Source: Zhihengliuella halotolerans (GTDB lineage: Bacteria > Actinomycetota > Actinomycetes > Actinomycetales > Micrococcaceae). From it: a stretch of DNA of 64,000 nucleotides. The notes under the pieces are model-generated. The model made no database searches. It had not been told where the DNA came from and saw nothing but the letters and a program-made list of their open reading frames with translations. The stretch is taken from positions 2,542,001 through 2,606,000 of the forward strand of contig NZ_SHLA01000001.1 in NCBI RefSeq assembly GCF_004217565.1, in the 5' to 3' direction. Of this stretch, positions 52,901 through 61,008 are shown piece after piece (within the stretch, counting starts at the first letter, position 1; the number at the start of each line of letters is the position of its first letter). A program made the position numbers and the translations under genes.

Positions 52901-52904
52901 AGAC

Positions 52905-53510
52905 CTACGGGGCGGCGGTGTCGAGGCTCGACAGAACCGCGGCCGTCTCGGTCACACGCGCGAACCCCGCGCCATGCAGGCTAACGGCCGTTGCGCGCAT
53001 CAACTCTTCGGCACTCAATTTGAGTGGCGAATTCCCAGTCAGCACGGGGCCTTCCAGATCGAACGTCGCGGTCGCGTCAAGTGGAACCGTGACCGAAAAG
53101 CCGAGATTTCCGCCCATGCGCGCCGTCGTCTCGACGCAGGCGTTCGTCTGCACGCCTGCGACGACGATCGCGGAGATCCCCCGTTCTCGGAGCCAGGTTG
53201 CCAGGTCCGGCGTTCCGAGGAATGCCGAGTTGACCGTTTTGGTCACCAGGACATCTCCTGACAGCGCATCGATCGCCGCTTCGAACCGGTTTCCAGGTCC
53301 ACCCGAGTACAGCGGCGATTCGGGGTTGCGGCTGTCGTGGCGCACTTTGACCACGGGGAGGCCCCTGTCGTTCCACGCCCGGCCGAGACGGGTGATATTC
53401 GCGTAGGCGGTGCCGAGGCCTGACGGGCGCCCCCACCAGGGATCGCGGAACCCCTGCTGGACGTCCACGAGGACTAGTGCTGCGTTCTTCAGATCGAGTT
53501 CATCAGTCAT
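52905..53510 (-). CDS. isochorismatase-family cysteine hydrolase
   Basis: 201-aa isochorismatase-like hydrolase with the catalytic triad Asp16 (L-V-D-V-Q-Q-G-F), Lys91 (V-T-K-T-V-N-S-A-F) and Cys125 (T-N-A-C-V-E-T-T-A), preceded by the cis-peptide segment V-A-G-V-Q. Such enzymes act on nicotinamide, carbamates or similar amides; no isochorismate context is seen. Start at 53510. Divergent from a GlxA-type regulator, a frequent pairing. Confidence 0.9.
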   Translation of the reverse strand: MTDELDLKNAALVLVDVQQGFRDPWWGRPSGLGTAYANITRLGRAWNDRGLPVVKVRHDSRNPESPLYSGGPGNRFEAAIDALSGDVLVTKTVNSAFLGTPDLATWLRERGISAIVVAGVQTNACVETTARMGGNLGFSVTVPLDATATFDLEGPVLTGNSPLKLSAEELMRATAVSLHGAGFARVTETAAVLSSLDTAAP

Positions 53511-53580
53511 GTCCTCAGTACATCTCGCGGTCACGTCGACCAACAGTGGCATGAATGCCATGTACCAGTAGAATCCTGCC

Positions 53581-54534
53581 ATGCGGACGATCCGGACAGC
53601 GATCCTGGCCTACGACGGTATGCGGATCTACGATTTCGCCGTCGCGCAGGAGGTGTTCAGCACCCGACCCGAGATGACAGGCGTCGAATTCAGCCCGGTC
53701 GTCGTCGCGAGCAAGCCCCTCGTGAGAACGGCCGAGGGCATTACCGTCGCGCGAACCGCGAGTCACGCCGGACACAGCCCCGACATGGTGGTGGTGCCCG
53801 GTTCCGAGGAACGACTCGGACAGATTGCCGGAGAGGATCTCGAGTGGGTGCGGAGCCAGGCAGCGCAGGCCGGGACCGCGGTCATCGGGCTCTGCACAGG
53901 CGCGTTCGTGCTCGCCGCGGCCGGGCTTCTCCACAGCCGTCGCGCCACGACGCACTGGAGGTTCATGGGCCAACTGGCCCACAGCGCGCCCGGCATCAAG
54001 CCCGTGACCAACGCGCTCTACGTCCGCGACGGCAACGTCTGGACATCCGCCGGCGTCACGGCCGGTGTCGATGCCCTGTTGGCCGCAATCGAATCGATCG
54101 CCGGTTCGTCGACGACGCAGATCATCGCGCGCTCAATGGTCACGCCACCTCGTCGGCAGGGGAGCCAGGCGCAATTCGCTCCGCGCGAGCGCTCCGCCCC
54201 CACGCACCCTTTCGCCGAACTCGCGGATACCGTCCAGGAAGAACTGGACAGGACCTGGACTGTTCATGATCTCGCCGCCGCCTCACACATGTCCGACAGG
54301 ACGTTCCACCGGCGCTTCAAGGAGGTCATGGGCCGGACACCCGCCAAGTGGGTCACCGAATTGCGCCTTCAGGAGGCGCGGGCCGCGTTGGAGACAACAT
54401 CCCTGACCGTCGAGACCATCGCTCATCGCGTTGGCTACAGCACGGCCGATCATTTTCGGCAGCAGTTCGCCGCGCAGTTCGGACTCGCACCCAGCGTGTA
54501 TCGAACCAACATGACGTCGACACCCACGGGGTGA
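53581..54534 (+). CDS. GlxA/AraC-family transcriptional regulator
   Basis: 317 aa: N-terminal DJ-1/PfpI-like sensor (about 5-190, nucleophile-like Cys105 in L-C-T-G-A-F-V-L-A-A-A-G-L-L) and C-terminal AraC double HTH (about 215-312, with M-S-D-R-T-F-H-R-R-F-K and A-H-R-V-G-Y-S-T-A-D-H-F-R). Likely controls the divergent isochorismatase gene across the 70-bp gap. Confidence 0.92.
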   Translation: MRTIRTAILAYDGMRIYDFAVAQEVFSTRPEMTGVEFSPVVVASKPLVRTAEGITVARTASHAGHSPDMVVVPGSEERLGQIAGEDLEWVRSQAAQAGTAVIGLCTGAFVLAAAGLLHSRRATTHWRFMGQLAHSAPGIKPVTNALYVRDGNVWTSAGVTAGVDALLAAIESIAGSSTTQIIARSMVTPPRRQGSQAQFAPRERSAPTHPFAELADTVQEELDRTWTVHDLAAASHMSDRTFHRRFKEVMGRTPAKWVTELRLQEARAALETTSLTVETIAHRVGYSTADHFRQQFAAQFGLAPSVYRTNMTSTPTG

Positions 54535-54676
54535 GGACATTTCCCCGGCACCCGCCGTCCACAAGCGCTGGATCCTCCGCGAACGTCCACAGCCGGCGAG
54601 CGCGTCCAGATGCACGGAGTGCGGCTTGGCATGATGAGAGGTGCACATCAGCAACGACACTCGGCGAGGAGATCCC

Positions 54677-55294
54677 ATGGCGGTCACGGAAGATATCGGC
54701 AACGGGCTCGTCGTCGGCGAGGACGGGCTCTCCCGACCCGCCTGGGCGGCGCACGACGACTTGTTGCGCGAGTACTACGACACCGAATGGGGCCTGCCCG
54801 TACGCGACGAGCAGGGCGTCTTCGAGCGGCTGAGCCTGGAGGCCTTCCAGTCGGGGCTCTCCTGGGCCACGATCCTGCGCAAGCGGCCGGCCTTCCGGAC
54901 GGCGTTCGCGGGCTTCGACCCGGAACGCGTCGCGGCCTTCGGCGAGGCCGACGTGGCGCGCCTGCTAGGCGACGCCGGCATCATCAGGAATCGGGCCAAG
55001 ATCGACGCCGCGATCCGGAACGCCCGGGCGACGCTCGAGCTCCGGGAGGGGCCGGAGGACCTCGCCGCGTTCGTGTGGTCGTTTCAGCCGGAGGAAACAC
55101 CGGTACCGCGCACCGCGGCGGAGGTACCGTCGACGTCCCCCGAGTCGAAAGCGCTCGCCAAGGCGCTGAAGAAGAAGGGCTTCGCCTTCGTGGGGCCGAC
55201 GACGATGTTCGCGCTCATGGAGGCGATCGGGATCGTCGACACGCACGTCGTCGGCAGCCACCGGCGCGGAAGCAGCGGCGTCTGGGCGGACTGA
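54677..55294 (+). CDS. tag: DNA-3-methyladenine glycosylase I
   Basis: Base-excision repair glycosylase (205 aa) of the Tag family removing 3-methyladenine. Conserved blocks are D-T-E-W-G-L-P-V (catalytic Glu), G-L-S-W-A-T-I-L-R-K-R, D-A-G-I-I-R-N-R-A-K-I and K-G-F-A-F-V-G-P-T-T. The zinc-snap ligands of E. coli Tag are largely missing: no N-terminal Cys, His17 is Tyr, and the C-terminal Cys is Ser (only the His in T-H-V-V-G-S remains). ATG at 54677 behind GAGGAGA. No alkylation-response partner adjacent. Confidence 0.9.
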   Translation: MAVTEDIGNGLVVGEDGLSRPAWAAHDDLLREYYDTEWGLPVRDEQGVFERLSLEAFQSGLSWATILRKRPAFRTAFAGFDPERVAAFGEADVARLLGDAGIIRNRAKIDAAIRNARATLELREGPEDLAAFVWSFQPEETPVPRTAAEVPSTSPESKALAKALKKKGFAFVGPTTMFALMEAIGIVDTHVVGSHRRGSSGVWAD

Positions 55295-55331
55295 CCCCCG
55301 CCCCGGCCGGGGGATCGGGGCCGGCGCTCTG

Positions 55332-56126
55332 CTACTCCGCTTCGGGGTCGGGGATCTCCACCGGTTCGCCCCATTCGAGGAACGTGTCCCGCGTCGTCAC
55401 GGTCTGCCCCATGGTCGTGCCCGTCGCCTCGGCGTAAACGCCCAGGTAGTCGGGCGTCAGCCAGATCTTGTAGTCGGTCAGCTCTACCCCCAGGACCTCC
55501 ATCGGACCTGCCGGTTCGAAGAGCCAACCTCGTTCGGCCACTGCGTCGTCGACGGGGACCTCACCCTCCTCGACGATCGTCCAGGTGTCGGCCGCGGCGA
55601 TGGTCGCCGCGATCATCTCTGGGTGCGACGCGACGCGGACGAGCTCGACAATGGTGCCGGCCATCAGGGCCTGCGGGTCGCTCGACTCCGCATCGCCCTT
55701 GATCCACGCACCGGTCTCCGCATCCCGGATCCACCCGTCGTCACCCTTGATGACAACCGCCTGCCCGCCCTCGGCCGACATCTCGAAGTCGGGGTTCCAG
55801 CGGAAGCTCACGGTCTGACTCTCGCCGTCGCTTGTCTCGACGCGGTGCACTCCGCTGCCGGCGGCGACCATAGCGGCGCTGATGCATCCTCCCAGTTCCT
55901 CGCCGGACGTGGATCCGCCCTCTTCGAGCAGGATGCCACCGCATTCCGGCACGGAGACGTCAGCCTCTTCGTCCTCCCCGGGCGGGGACACGACGCCGGC
56001 CGACGCCGAGGACGTCGCACCTCCCGGCGCAGGAGACGAATCCGGCTCATCGTCGCCCGAGCCGCAGCCGGACGCGAGACCGAGGACTGCGATGACAGTG
56101 ATTAGACGCGCGAGTTTCCCACCCAT
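55332..56126 (-). CDS. predicted lipoprotein
   Basis: 264-aa lipoprotein with signal peptide and lipobox L-A-S-G-C at about 17-21, an acidic/Ser/Pro linker (22-60), then a globular domain resembling mycobacterial LprG/LppX-like beta-sheet proteins (T-V-S-F-R-W-N-P ... D-Y-K-I-W-L-T-P-D-Y-L-G-V-Y-A). That likeness is weak. Function unknown. Converges on tag. Confidence 0.75.
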   Translation of the reverse strand: MGGKLARLITVIAVLGLASGCGSGDDEPDSSPAPGGATSSASAGVVSPPGEDEEADVSVPECGGILLEEGGSTSGEELGGCISAAMVAAGSGVHRVETSDGESQTVSFRWNPDFEMSAEGGQAVVIKGDDGWIRDAETGAWIKGDAESSDPQALMAGTIVELVRVASHPEMIAATIAAADTWTIVEEGEVPVDDAVAERGWLFEPAGPMEVLGVELTDYKIWLTPDYLGVYAEATGTTMGQTVTTRDTFLEWGEPVEIPDPEAE

Positions 56127-56164
56127 GACAGAAATACTAAGCCGGATGATCTCAGCGCGGAAGG

Positions 56165-56638
56165 CTACTCCAGACGCGTGCTGCCGTCATGCTCGACCGC
56201 CGTGCGGATGCGCTCGAGGTAGATCTCGCGCATCGGCGGCAGATCGTCGAGCCGGAACCAGCCCGCCGCGGTCGACTCGTCGTCGGCCGGGTACGGCTCG
56301 CCGGAGATATACCGGCAGCGGAACGTGTGGTCGAGGTACTGGGCGCGGTCCCCGTTGACGTGGACCACCGGGTCGGTGACGCTCACCCACGCGAGGGCCT
56401 CGACCTCGATCTCGACGCCGGTCTCTTCGGCCGCTTCCCGCACGGCTGTGCGCGCGGGATGCTCGCCCGGATCCACGATCCCGGTCACCGGTGTCCACGC
56501 GCCGTTGTCGGAGCGGCGCACGAGCAGCACCTCGTCACGGCCGTCGCCCCGCAGGACGACGGCCGTGACTCCAGGGAGCCAGAGCGGGTCGGTGCCGATC
56601 CGCTCGCGCAAGCGCAGAATGAAGTCCGGTACAGGCAT
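56165..56638 (-). CDS. Nudix hydrolase
   Basis: 157-aa NUDIX-domain hydrolase with a complete Nudix box G-x5-E-x7-R-E-A-A-E-E-T-G-V (G-I-V-D-P-G-E ... R-E-A-A-E-E-T-G-V, about 62-84). Likely hydrolyses a nucleoside diphosphate derivative; substrate unknown. Followed 38 bp later by the lipoprotein gene and preceded 53 bp upstream by an SMR gene, all leftward. Confidence 0.92.
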   Translation of the reverse strand: MPVPDFILRLRERIGTDPLWLPGVTAVVLRGDGRDEVLLVRRSDNGAWTPVTGIVDPGEHPARTAVREAAEETGVEIEVEALAWVSVTDPVVHVNGDRAQYLDHTFRCRYISGEPYPADDESTAAGWFRLDDLPPMREIYLERIRTAVEHDGSTRLE

Positions 56639-56691
56639 TCCCTCACCCTACCGGCCGACCCGGCGGCTGCCACTGAGCGCGCAGTCGGTGC

Positions 56692-57033
56692 TCACCCGTG
56701 CGCGGCGCCCTGCTCGATGAGCAGGACTCCCCCGCAGATCATGACGATCCCGATCGTCATCATGAGCGTCAGCGGCTCCTTGAAGATCAGCCGGCTGAGC
56801 ACGGCCGTCAGCGCCACACCCGTCGCCGCCCACACTCCGTAGGCGATACCCAGCGGCATCGAATGCGCGAGTGCGAGGGTGAGCAGCACGAAGGCGCCAG
56901 CGTAGAAGAGGCCGACGCTCAGGTACCACCAGCGGCTGGCGTGCGTCGCCGCGCGCAGGCTCAGGGTCCCGCCGACCTCGAGGACCACCGCGAACGCGAG
57001 GAACACCCAAGCCAGCGCCGTCGGGCCGGTCAC
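56692..57033 (-). CDS. SMR-family efflux subunit
   Basis: 113-aa small multidrug resistance protein with four helices and the essential TM1 glutamate Glu19 (A-V-V-L-E-V-G-G-T-L). G-V-W-A-A-T-G-V-A in TM3 is typical. Start overlaps the stop of the other SMR gene by four bases; two unequal SMR genes in tandem usually make a heteromeric (EbrAB/YkkCD-like) exporter of cationic compounds or guanidinium-type substrates. Confidence 0.92.
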   Translation of the reverse strand: MTGPTALAWVFLAFAVVLEVGGTLSLRAATHASRWWYLSVGLFYAGAFVLLTLALAHSMPLGIAYGVWAATGVALTAVLSRLIFKEPLTLMMTIGIVMICGGVLLIEQGAAHG

Positions 57034-57407
57034 GGCGTCACCTCGTGGGCACCGTCACCGGGCGGGTGCGTCCGGGTGCGCGGCATCGCCCGCTGATGGC
57101 CGAGCTCGACGAGGAGCACCCCGCCGATCACCAGCACGAAGCCGCACGCCATGAGCAGCGTGATGGGTTCGGAGAAGACGACGGCGGCGGCGAGCGCCGT
57201 GAGCACCACGCCGGCGGCGCTCCACAAGCCGTAGGCCACCCCGAGGGGCATGCCCGCGCGCAGCACGCGGCCGAGGAGGGCGAAGGCCGCGATGTACCCG
57301 GCGGCCACGACCCCGTAGAGCAAGGGCTGTTCGAGCGCACCCTTGAGACAGAGCGTCGCCGTCACCTCGGCGACGACCGCGACGGCCAGCAGGATCCACT
57401 TCTTCAC
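57030..57407 (-). CDS. SMR-family efflux subunit
   Basis: 125-aa SMR protein, TM1 glutamate Glu14 (V-V-A-E-V-T-A-T-L-C-L-K), four helices and a ~20-residue hydrophilic C-terminal extension. The start is GTG, overlapping the TGA of the arsenic-type permease upstream (GTGA), and the gene overlaps the second SMR gene. The three form one coupled operon. Confidence 0.92.
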   Translation of the reverse strand: MKKWILLAVAVVAEVTATLCLKGALEQPLLYGVVAAGYIAAFALLGRVLRAGMPLGVAYGLWSAAGVVLTALAAAVVFSEPITLLMACGFVLVIGGVLLVELGHQRAMPRTRTHPPGDGAHEVTP

Positions 57408-58489
57408 GGCCCCAGCCTAGAGGAACCGTTGGGTGCCGGAATCAGCCGCGGCACCCACCGCACGAGGATCACCATGAGGACCAGCTCGACCAGCGTCTGG
57501 GTCACGACGGCGAGCGGAGCGAGGTCGTACGCGGCCGGCAGCGCGAGCACCAGCGGCAGCACGACGAGCGAGTTCCGGGTCACGCCCGTGAAGACGATCG
57601 CCCGGCGGGCGGCGACGTCGAAGCCGGGCCGGCCGATCCAGCCGGGCGCGCGGCCGAGCAGCAAGCCGGCCGCGAACATGAGCACCCCGAACCCTGCATA
57701 GAGCGGGATCAGCCGGGCGAGCCGGGCCAGCTCGAGGCTCACACCGTGGATCTGCGAGGCGACCACCACGGCGAGCGTGAGCATCATGAGCGGGACCATG
57801 ACCGCGAGCATCGTTCTCGCGCTCCGCCCGGCGGCGCGCCGGACCCGGGGCCCGCCGCGCTCGGCGAGTAGCTGCGTGAGCATCGCGGCGGCCAGTGGCA
57901 GCAGGATCAGGTAGAGCAGAGCGTCGACGAAGGGCGCGAGATCGAGGCGGGCGACGACGTCGTGCCCGGCCATGAGCCACAGCAGGCCCGGCAGGGCGAC
58001 CAGCTGGGCGAGCAGCAGGATGGGCGCCGCGGCGAGCAGCCGGTCCTTCGCGCCGCCGGCGAGCCCGGTGAACACGATGACGTAGTCGACGCACGGGGTG
58101 AGCAGGACGAAGAGGACGCCGAGCGTCAGGGCGGCGTCGTCGGCAACGAACCGCGAGAGACCGAAGACCAGCGGCGGAACGAGCGCGAAGTTCAGGGCGA
58201 GGATCGCGATCAGGAAGCGCCAGTCGCGCGCGGCGCGGGCGAGGTGGGCGACCGGGATGGACAGGAACGTCGCGTACAGCAGCACGCCGAGCGCGGGATT
58301 GATGAGCACGGCCGCAGGCCCGGCGAGCGCGGGGAGGCCGAGGCCGGCGAGCGCGGGGAGGCCGAGGCCGGCGAGCGCGGGGAGGCCGAGGCCGGCGAGC
58401 GCGCCGAGCCCGATCGCGGCCAGGTAGAGCCCGACCTGGTGCCGCTCCATGGCGGCGACGAGGCGGGCATGAGTGCTGGCGGGATTCAC
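57404..58489 (-). CDS. arsenic-resistance/BASS-type permease
   Basis: 361-aa membrane protein, about ten helices, of the arsenic resistance (ACR3/BASS) superfamily. The key segment is L-L-T-P-C-V-D-Y-V-I-V-F-T-G-L-A-G-G with the conserved Cys after Pro; the family motif A-P-I-L-L-L-A-Q-L follows. In TM1 an in-frame 24-bp tandem repeat encodes the octapeptide A-G-L-G-L-P-A-L three times. Coupled to two SMR genes. No arsR or arsC nearby, so substrate (arsenite or organic anion) is uncertain. Confidence 0.85.
   Translation of the reverse strand: MNPASTHARLVAAMERHQVGLYLAAIGLGALAGLGLPALAGLGLPALAGLGLPALAGPAAVLINPALGVLLYATFLSIPVAHLARAARDWRFLIAILALNFALVPPLVFGLSRFVADDAALTLGVLFVLLTPCVDYVIVFTGLAGGAKDRLLAAAPILLLAQLVALPGLLWLMAGHDVVARLDLAPFVDALLYLILLPLAAAMLTQLLAERGGPRVRRAAGRSARTMLAVMVPLMMLTLAVVVASQIHGVSLELARLARLIPLYAGFGVLMFAAGLLLGRAPGWIGRPGFDVAARRAIVFTGVTRNSLVVLPLVLALPAAYDLAPLAVVTQTLVELVLMVILVRWVPRLIPAPNGSSRLGP
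58321..58402 (-). repeat. 24-bp in-frame tandem repeat, about 3.4 copies
   Basis: Unit CGGCGAGCGCGGGGAGGCCGAGGC at 58321-58344, 58345-58368 and 58369-58392 without mismatch, plus a 10-bp partial copy. Adds eight residues per unit to the first membrane helix of the permease. Confidence 0.9.
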
Positions 58490-58556
58490 GCGGCGAGTCT
58501 AGCCGCCACGGGCGCGCTCCCCGGTCAGCGGCGGGATCAGCGGGGATACTGGAGCC

Positions 58557-59390
58557 ATGAGTCATTCTTTGAGCGGCCAGCCGATCGTCCTCCTGCACGG
58601 ATGGCCCGTCACCGAGGCGCACTGGAGGAACCTGTTGCCGCCGCTGCACCGTGCTGGATTCACGCCTGTGCCCATCACGCTGCCCGGTCTCGGCATCCCG
58701 CGCGGGAGCGCGCACAGCTTCCGGAAGAGTGAGCTCGCGGACTGGTTGCGCGAGGAGCTCGCTGACCGCGGAATCGAACGTTTCGCCGTCATGGGCCACG
58801 ATTGGGGAGGAACCGTCGCGGCTCTCCTGGCCGCCATGATGCCGTCGGCAGTGACGGCGCTCGTCATCGAGGAAGAAGTTCTTCCCGGCATCACCGTAGA
58901 CATTCCGGCACCCGGCGATCAGCACTACCCTTCGTGGCACGGCCCCTTCAATCGCGTGGTCGGTGTCGCCGAGGAACTCGTACCGGGGCGCGAGGCTTCG
59001 TACTACGGCCCCTTCCTCCAGCAGAGCGCCGGGCCCGCGGGCCTAGATCCGGATGCGGTGCAGTCCTATGTCGAGGCCTACGCGGCAGCCGGTGTCCTCG
59101 AGGCTGGGCTCGGCTACTACCGCACCCGAGCGGCCGACATCGCCGACGTCGAACGAATTCAGAAGAACCCGATCCAGACGCCGGTGCTCGCGATCGGCGG
59201 GCGTTACGCCATGGGCCCCGCGGTCGCGGAGGGCCTCCGCCCGGTAGCAACCGACGTCCTCGAAGCCGTCCTGGAACAATCCGGTCATTACCCGGCCGAG
59301 CAAGAACCCGAAGCGGCTGCCAGTGTCATCGTCGAATTCCTCCAACAACACCATCGGCAGCCAGCGCTCAACAGGGCCCAGCCCGCATAG
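58557..59390 (+). CDS. alpha/beta hydrolase, epoxide-hydrolase-like
   Basis: 277-aa alpha/beta-fold hydrolase. The oxyanion motif H-G-W-P-V-T-E-A-H-W lies near residue 13 and the nucleophile elbow G-H-D-W-G-G-T gives an Asp nucleophile as in epoxide hydrolases and haloalkane dehalogenases; the catalytic His is in S-G-H-Y-P-A-E-Q. A helical cap lies between. Substrate unknown. ATG 58557 behind GGAG. Confidence 0.88.
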   Translation: MSHSLSGQPIVLLHGWPVTEAHWRNLLPPLHRAGFTPVPITLPGLGIPRGSAHSFRKSELADWLREELADRGIERFAVMGHDWGGTVAALLAAMMPSAVTALVIEEEVLPGITVDIPAPGDQHYPSWHGPFNRVVGVAEELVPGREASYYGPFLQQSAGPAGLDPDAVQSYVEAYAAAGVLEAGLGYYRTRAADIADVERIQKNPIQTPVLAIGGRYAMGPAVAEGLRPVATDVLEAVLEQSGHYPAEQEPEAAASVIVEFLQQHHRQPALNRAQPA

Positions 59391-59439
59391 CGGTTGAGGC
59401 CCAGCGACAGCCTCGCATCGACTGGAGACACAAGAAAAC

Positions 59440-59466
59440 CCCCCGGGCCGATGGCCCGGGGGTTTC
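59440..59466. terminator. bidirectional terminator hairpin
   Basis: CCCCCGGGCC (59441-59450) pairs with GGCCCGGGGG (59454-59463), flanked by AAAAC and TTT. Serves the hydrolase gene and, on the other strand, the tRNA. Confidence 0.85.
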
Positions 59467-59509
59467 CAGTGACTTGTCTCGGGACTGATGTCCCGACTCA
59501 TCACCATTG

Positions 59510-59582
59510 TGGAGCTTAGGGGAATCGAACCCCTGACCTTTTCATTGCGAACGAAACGCTCTACCAACTGAGCTAAAGCCCC
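59510..59582 (-). tRNA. tRNA-Ala(CGC)
   Basis: Cloverleaf on the minus strand: acceptor GGGGCTT with AAGCTCC, D-arm AGTTGGTA, anticodon loop TTCGCAA with CGC, T-loop TTCGATT, discriminator A. CCA is not encoded (CAA follows). Reads GCG alanine codons. Confidence 0.93.
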
Positions 59583-59657
59583 GCGGCCCGAGAACGAGCC
59601 AGTGCACGCTAGATTAGCGCCGGAGCGGCCTCCGCCACAAATCGGCGCCCTCGCGGC

Positions 59658-59894
59658 CTACGCCGAATCCTGCTTCTCTTCGGCCACGTGCTCGGCGCGG
59701 TACTGCTCCGCCGCCGCCCTCGCAGCCTCCCGCTGGCGGTCGATGTACTTCTCGAAGTCCTCGCGCTCGACGCGCCACATGCCCCGGCCGCCGACCTGGA
59801 TGGCCGGAAGCTCGCCGGTCTTCACCAGGTTCCGCACCAGGGAGAGTTTGACGTCCAACTCGTCCGCAACATCGTCAAGCCGCATGAATCTCAT
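59658..59894 (-). CDS. HTH_17/excisionase-type DNA-binding protein
   Basis: 78-aa MerR-like/HTH_17 protein: R-L-D-D-V-A-D-E-L-D-V-K-L-S-L-V-R-N-L-V as the helix-turn-helix and I-Q-V-G-G-R-G-M-W-R-V-E as the wing, followed by a charged helix rich in Glu/Arg/Ala. Short proteins of this kind are widely conserved in actinobacteria and are regulators rather than phage excisionases. Two in-frame ATG codons (59894, 59885) are possible; neither has a strong ribosome site. Confidence 0.85.
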   Translation of the reverse strand: MRFMRLDDVADELDVKLSLVRNLVKTGELPAIQVGGRGMWRVEREDFEKYIDRQREAARAAAEQYRAEHVAEEKQDSA

Positions 59895-60043
59895 GAATAA
59901 GAATTTACCGCCCCCAAACGGCATCATCCAGCGGTTCGGCCGGATTGTGGAAAACTCGCCTGCAACGTCGCGCATACGCAACACATTCGGCGTATCGCAC
60001 CCCCACGATCTAGCGTGGGAACCACCCCAGCCCAAGGACGGTC

Positions 60044-60514
60044 ATGACTTCAGCGAGCCATCAACTCGACGCGACGGACAAGCGCATCCTGATTGCGCTC
60101 GACGACGATCCGCGTGTCCCCATCATGATGCTCGCCCAGCAGCTCGGCCTGGCCCGCGGCACCGTCCAGTCGCGCCTCGAGAAGCTCACCGCGGCCGGCG
60201 TGCTGCAGGCCAACAGCATCCGCGTCACGCCCACCGCCCTCGGCTACACCGTCGCCGCCTCGGTGGACGCGCAGGTCGAGCAGTCTCGGCTCCTCGACGC
60301 CGTCGCGGCCCTGCAGGACATCCCCGAAGTCCTCGAGTGCCTGGCCCCCGCGGGCGACACCGACCTCCGCCTCCGCGTCACCGCCAAGGACACCGACCAC
60401 CTCTACCGGGTCAGCGAGAAGATCCGCCTCTGCCCGGGCATCACGCGCACGTCGACGACGCTCTTCCTGCGCCAGCTCATCCCCTACCGGACCACGGGCC
60501 TGCTGACGGAGTAA
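60044..60514 (+). CDS. Lrp/AsnC-family transcriptional regulator
   Basis: 156-aa Lrp-type regulator with N-terminal HTH (residues 8-55, D-A-T-D-K-R-I-L-I-A-L-D-D-D-P-R-V) and C-terminal RAM ligand domain (70-140). Usually senses an amino acid. Divergent from the HTH_17 gene across about 150 bp. No structural gene is paired with it. Confidence 0.92.
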   Translation: MTSASHQLDATDKRILIALDDDPRVPIMMLAQQLGLARGTVQSRLEKLTAAGVLQANSIRVTPTALGYTVAASVDAQVEQSRLLDAVAALQDIPEVLECLAPAGDTDLRLRVTAKDTDHLYRVSEKIRLCPGITRTSTTLFLRQLIPYRTTGLLTE

Positions 60515-60957
60515 TCAGTACCCGCCGCCCGGCAGCATGACAGACCGCAGAACCTCGGGGTCCACGTTGGAAGCCGCCCACCACGCCATCGCCGAGCACG
60601 CGGCGATCGTCAGGACCGTCCAGAGCACAGCGATCTTCGCGAGATAGCGGGCCTCGGCGCGTTGCTCCCCGGTCCGCCCGGCGCGGAAGTCCCCCCACGG
60701 CAGCGGCCGCCCGCTCAGCCGGCGGCAGCACGGACGGTACGACGGCGTCGAGGCGGTTGGGTGCCGAATCCCGCCCGCCGCCGCGCAGCACGGCGACGGT
60801 CACGCCCAGCCGGCGGTCCTGTCGGAACCGCGTCACCGCGTCCCCGTGGCGGGCCAGCAGGATGTCCTCCCCCAGCGGCGCGCCCTGCGGGCTCGTCCGG
60901 GGCAGCCACGTGCGGGCGCCCTCCAGTGCGGTGCGGAAGCGGGCAGAGGTGTTCATG
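60515..60957 (-). pseudogene. frameshifted gene for a small membrane protein
   Basis: From ATG 60957 the frame reads M-N-T-S-A-R-F-R-T-A-L-E-G-A-R-T-W and stays plausible for about 80 codons. Near 60715-60760 coding character moves to the next frame, which then encodes W-G-D-F-R-A-G-R-T-G-E-Q-R-A-E-A-R-Y-L and a membrane helix (I-A-V-L-W-T-V-L-T-I-A-A) before a TGA at 60517-60515. A total length of 443 nt, not divisible by three, fits a single 1-nt frameshift. Family not recognised; a sequencing error is possible. Confidence 0.5.
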
Positions 60958-61008
60958 CTGCCAGCGTAGGGGCGCGAAGGCGCGGCTCTCCAGCGTTCGT
61001 CGCCAACC

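Noticed and set aside
58321-58402. Possible CRISPR-like repeats
   Set aside because: Copies are contiguous without spacers, in frame within a permease gene, and no cas genes are present.
59658-59894. Phage excisionase beside a tRNA, marking an integrated element
   Set aside because: No integrase, phage genes or duplicated tRNA end nearby; the protein matches a widely conserved actinobacterial HTH_17 regulator.
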